A stretch of 8,610 nt of DNA from Rhodanobacteraceae bacterium. GTDB lineage: Bacteria > Pseudomonadota > Gammaproteobacteria > Xanthomonadales > SZUA-5. This document shows positions 6,192 through 8,610 of this stretch, one piece after another. The DNA is taken from NCBI GenBank assembly GCA_003233535.1, contig QIMA01000012.1, positions 1-8,610 of the forward strand. The letters run 5' to 3'. Below the pieces are notes generated by a model, which searched no databases, was not told the origin of the DNA, and saw only the letters and a list, made by a program, of their open reading frames with translations. Position numbers and translations under genes: made by a program. Within the stretch, counting starts at the first letter, position 1, and every line of letters begins with the position of its first letter.

Positions 6192-8014
6192 GCGCAGCGG
6201 CCCCGACTCCGCAGGCGCCTTTGCTGCGTTTGTTGCGCTATGCGCGCGGTTATCGCCGTCGGGTCTGGGCGGCCAGTGCGTGCTCGGTGATCAACAAACT
6301 GTTCGATATCGCGCCTGAGATTTTGATCGGCGTCGCCATCGACGTCGTGGTGCGCGCCGAAGAAAGCTTTCTGGCCGATTTTGGCTTGGTTGAACCAAGC
6401 CATCAGATCTTTGCGCTGGGCGGATTGACTCTGTTGATCTGGGCTGGCGAGAGCCTATTTGAGTACCTCTATTTGCTGCTTTGGCGTGGTCTCGCTCAAG
6501 ATCTGCAGCACGATTTGCGGGTCGACGGTTTCGCGCATCTAACTCACCTAGATCTGGCGTACTTCGAAGATCAGCGCGGCGGTAACTTGGTTGCGATTCT
6601 CAACGACGATATTAATCAGCTGGAACGCTTCCTCAATGGCGGTGCCAATACCCTGATCCAGGTTGCTACGACCTTGGTTGCCGTTGGCGGCGTGTTCTTC
6701 GCCATATCGCCGCTGATCGCTCTGCTCGCCTTCACCCCGATTCCGGTCATCGTTTGGGGTGCGTTTTACTTCCAGCGCAGGGCTCAACCACTGTACGCCG
6801 AGGTTCGCGATCGCGCCGGCCAGCTGGCGGCACGTTTGGCCAACGCTATCGGCGGTATCGCAACGATCAAGAGCTATACCCGCGAGAACCTGGAGCTGGA
6901 ACACCTGAGCGAAGAAAGTCGCGCCTATTGCACAGCTAACAGCCGCGCCATTCGCATCTCTTCGGCGTTCATTCCGCTGATTCGGATGGCGATTCTGGCC
7001 GGCTTTCTAGCCACCCTGATCGTAGGCGGTCTGAAGACTCTTAATGGCGACCTCAACGTCGGCCTGTATGGCGTGCTGGTGTTTCTGACTCAGCGGCTGC
7101 TCTGGCCGCTCACCGGTTTGGCTGAAACGGTGGATCTATACGAGCGCGCCATGGCTTCCACTCGGCGGGTACTGAGGCTACTCGACAGCGAGCGCAGTAT
7201 TTCCCGGGATGGTCAACTGCGGCCGGAGCGCTTACGCGGCGAAATCGCCATGCACGGCGTGAATTTCGCCTACGCGGACGGACGACCTGTGTTAGCTGAT
7301 ATTGAGCTGGCCGTTGCACCCAGCCAAACCCTGGCTCTAGTAGGCAGCACCGGCTCGGGCAAGAGTTCGTTGATCAAGCTGCTGCTGCGCTTTTATGCAC
7401 CGAGCGCTGGGCAAATTGTCATCGACGGCAAACCCATCGAGGACTACGACCTGCACTGGTTGCGCAGCAACATCGGCCTGGTCAGCCAAGATGTGTTCCT
7501 TTTCGATGGCACCGTCGAGGACAACATTGCCTACGGACGACCCGACGCCAGCCCGGAAGAGATTCGCCGCGCCGCGCGACTATCCGAGGCCCACGGATTC
7601 ATCAATGAACTGCCGCAGGGCTATCAAACCCAGGTCGGCGAACGCGGGCAGAAACTCTCCGGCGGGCAACGCCAGCGTTTGTCCCTCGCCAGAGCGGTCC
7701 TCAAAGACCCGCCGATTTTGTTGCTAGACGAAGCGACCAGTGCGGTGGACAACGAAACCGAAGCGGCGATTCAGCGCTCGCTGGCGCAAATTTGTGTGGG
7801 CCGCACAACGCTGATGATCGCCCATCGATTGTCGACCGTGGTCCACGCTGATCAGATTCTCGTGGTTGAAGGCGGCCGCATTGTTGAGCGTGGCCGGCAC
7901 CAGCAGCTGATAGCTGCGAATGGCATTTATGCGGCGCTGTGGGCGGTACAAACGGGCCTACGCACCCAACCTTCATCGACCGCGGTTGTCGACGCGACTG
8001 CGACACAGCGTTAG
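6188..8014 (+). CDS. ABC half-exporter with fused membrane and ATPase domains (MsbA/type IV fold)
   Basis: This inner-membrane exporter works as a homodimer; the cargo (lipid, peptide or drug) is not readable from sequence. From the start chosen it has 608 residues. The membrane domain covers about 12-335, with helices near 27-54, 74-98, 155-173, 174-194, 262-282 and 290-312. The ATPase domain covers about 352-590: Walker A GSTGSGKSS (386-394), Q-loop Gln434 in LVSQDVFLFDGT, signature LSGGQ (490-494), Walker B ILLLDEATS (510-518) with catalytic Glu515, and His546 in IAHRLSTV. All sites are intact. The start GTG at 6188 overlaps the MAPEG stop as GTGA and begins SAAAPTP; no separate Shine-Dalgarno is seen, so translational coupling is likely. 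A TTG at 6146 would add 14 residues deep inside the MAPEG gene and is less likely. The C-terminal tail after 590 is a Thr/Ser/Ala-rich extension. Confidence 0.92.
   Translation: MSAAAPTPQAPLLRLLRYARGYRRRVWAASACSVINKLFDIAPEILIGVAIDVVVRAEESFLADFGLVEPSHQIFALGGLTLLIWAGESLFEYLYLLLWRGLAQDLQHDLRVDGFAHLTHLDLAYFEDQRGGNLVAILNDDINQLERFLNGGANTLIQVATTLVAVGGVFFAISPLIALLAFTPIPVIVWGAFYFQRRAQPLYAEVRDRAGQLAARLANAIGGIATIKSYTRENLELEHLSEESRAYCTANSRAIRISSAFIPLIRMAILAGFLATLIVGGLKTLNGDLNVGLYGVLVFLTQRLLWPLTGLAETVDLYERAMASTRRVLRLLDSERSISRDGQLRPERLRGEIAMHGVNFAYADGRPVLADIELAVAPSQTLALVGSTGSGKSSLIKLLLRFYAPSAGQIVIDGKPIEDYDLHWLRSNIGLVSQDVFLFDGTVEDNIAYGRPDASPEEIRRAARLSEAHGFINELPQGYQTQVGERGQKLSGGQRQRLSLARAVLKDPPILLLDEATSAVDNETEAAIQRSLAQICVGRTTLMIAHRLSTVVHADQILVVEGGRIVERGRHQQLIAANGIYAALWAVQTGLRTQPSSTAVVDATATQR
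6382..6402. repeat. perfect 21-bp palindrome inside the exporter gene
   Basis: TGGCTTGGTT and AACCAAGCCA are exact reverse complements around one central G. As RNA this gives a 9-bp stem with a 3-nt loop. It encodes GLVEPSH (residues about 66-72) in the loop between the first two membrane helices, a part with little sequence constraint in this family. It could be a protein-binding dyad, an mRNA hairpin early in the gene, or chance. Confidence 0.5.
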
Positions 8015-8048
8015 CCTTAGTGCTTTGTTGCTTTGCTGGATTAACTCT

Positions 8049-8610
8049 ATGCGTTTTAAATCTCTGCGAACGACCGCGCTGGCGGCCGCAATCTTGACCC
8101 TTGCTGCTTGTGGCAAGGATGGCAACGAAGCTGGCCAAGACTTGTTGGCTTACGTGCCGGCGGACACGCCGTACGTTGTCGCTTCCCTAGAACCCTTTGA
8201 CGCCGATCTGCGCAAGGCTTGGCTCACGGCTATGGGCGGCACTCAGCTAGTCGACGTCTATAAGACGATGTTCACGCAGATGAATGCCAATTCGGGGCGT
8301 GAGGACCCTGAGAAGGTGGCGGCTCAGATCGGTGCACTGATCGACCAACTCGGCGCCCTCGTCGACCCCGACGAGCGCACTCCCCTGGGTATGGCAGCGG
8401 ACGCGGAAGTCGCTCTCTACGGCTATGGGTTGCTGCCGGTGATGCGCATGCGACTGGCGGACTCGGCGGCGTTCGAGAACGCTCTGGCGGAGATTGAAAA
8501 GACCTCCGAGTCGGCGATGACTGCCGAGGAAATTGGCGGTTACCGGGTTCGCCGTCAGGTTATCGATGAGCTGGTGGTCTACGTTGCCGTGATCGAAGAT
8601 CAAGCCGTAT
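8049..8610 (+). CDS. uncharacterised lipoprotein, N-terminal part (runs off the window)
   Basis: An open frame begins at ATG 8049 and continues without a stop to the last base, giving 187 visible residues. The start MRFKSLRTTALAAAI is a typical signal peptide with basic residues and a hydrophobic core. The lipobox LAAC puts the acylated cysteine at 21, followed by Gly-Lys, so sorting to the outer membrane is likely. The mature part opens with LLAYVPADTPYVVASLEPF, followed by an acidic, mostly helical-looking region and a GYG/VALYGYGLLP segment. I do not recognise a named family and assign no function. A GGA 8 nt before the ATG is a modest ribosome site. The 34-bp gap after the exporter holds a tandem TGCTTTGT/TGCTTTGC at 8021-8036 and no terminator, so it may belong to the same transcript. 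Confidence 0.85.
   Translation, partial: MRFKSLRTTALAAAILTLAACGKDGNEAGQDLLAYVPADTPYVVASLEPFDADLRKAWLTAMGGTQLVDVYKTMFTQMNANSGREDPEKVAAQIGALIDQLGALVDPDERTPLGMAADAEVALYGYGLLPVMRMRLADSAAFENALAEIEKTSESAMTAEEIGGYRVRRQVIDELVVYVAVIEDQAV

Overview
The window is gene-dense and, over all seven supported genes, looks like an ordinary bacterial chromosome segment. Gene content and protein similarity suggest a Gram-negative gammaproteobacterium, probably near the Xanthomonadales/Lysobacterales. The pointers are a long CGFS glutaredoxin fused to a rhodanese domain, an e(P4)-type outer-membrane acid phosphatase, OmpA-type peptidoglycan binding, and two lipoproteins with clear lipoboxes. The taxon is inference. 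No RNA gene, CRISPR array, transposase or phage gene was seen.

Left part (87-1951, minus strand): two genes in the same direction, 44 bp apart. The upstream one is a HAD-type class C acid phosphatase lipoprotein. The downstream one is a three-module protein: CGFS monothiol glutaredoxin, an A-type Fe-S carrier-like domain without its cysteines, and rhodanese. A 187-bp divergent region (1952-2138) separates them from the rightward genes.

Centre (2139-5759, plus strand): a three-gene ABC importer cassette of the nitrate/sulfonate/taurine (NitT/TauT/SsuABC) type. Its substrate-binding protein is unusual: it has an N-terminal membrane segment and a C-terminal OmpA-like peptidoglycan-binding domain. 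The predicted result is a solute receptor tied to both the inner membrane and the cell wall. A striking GGGCCCA/TGGGCCC heptad hairpin lies between the receptor and permease genes, and a smaller hairpin lies between the permease and ATPase genes. The substrate cannot be read from the sequence.

Right part (5790-8610, plus strand): a small MAPEG-family membrane protein overlaps by 4 bp (GTGA) with a full ABC half-exporter of the MsbA type. The start of an uncharacterised lipoprotein follows and runs off the window end. The MAPEG and exporter genes appear translationally coupled. The exporter gene contains a perfect 21-bp palindrome in a variable loop region.

Three genes appear to use non-ATG starts (TTG for the glutaredoxin, GTG for the binding protein and the exporter). 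The most interesting item is the wall-anchored binding protein and its importer.
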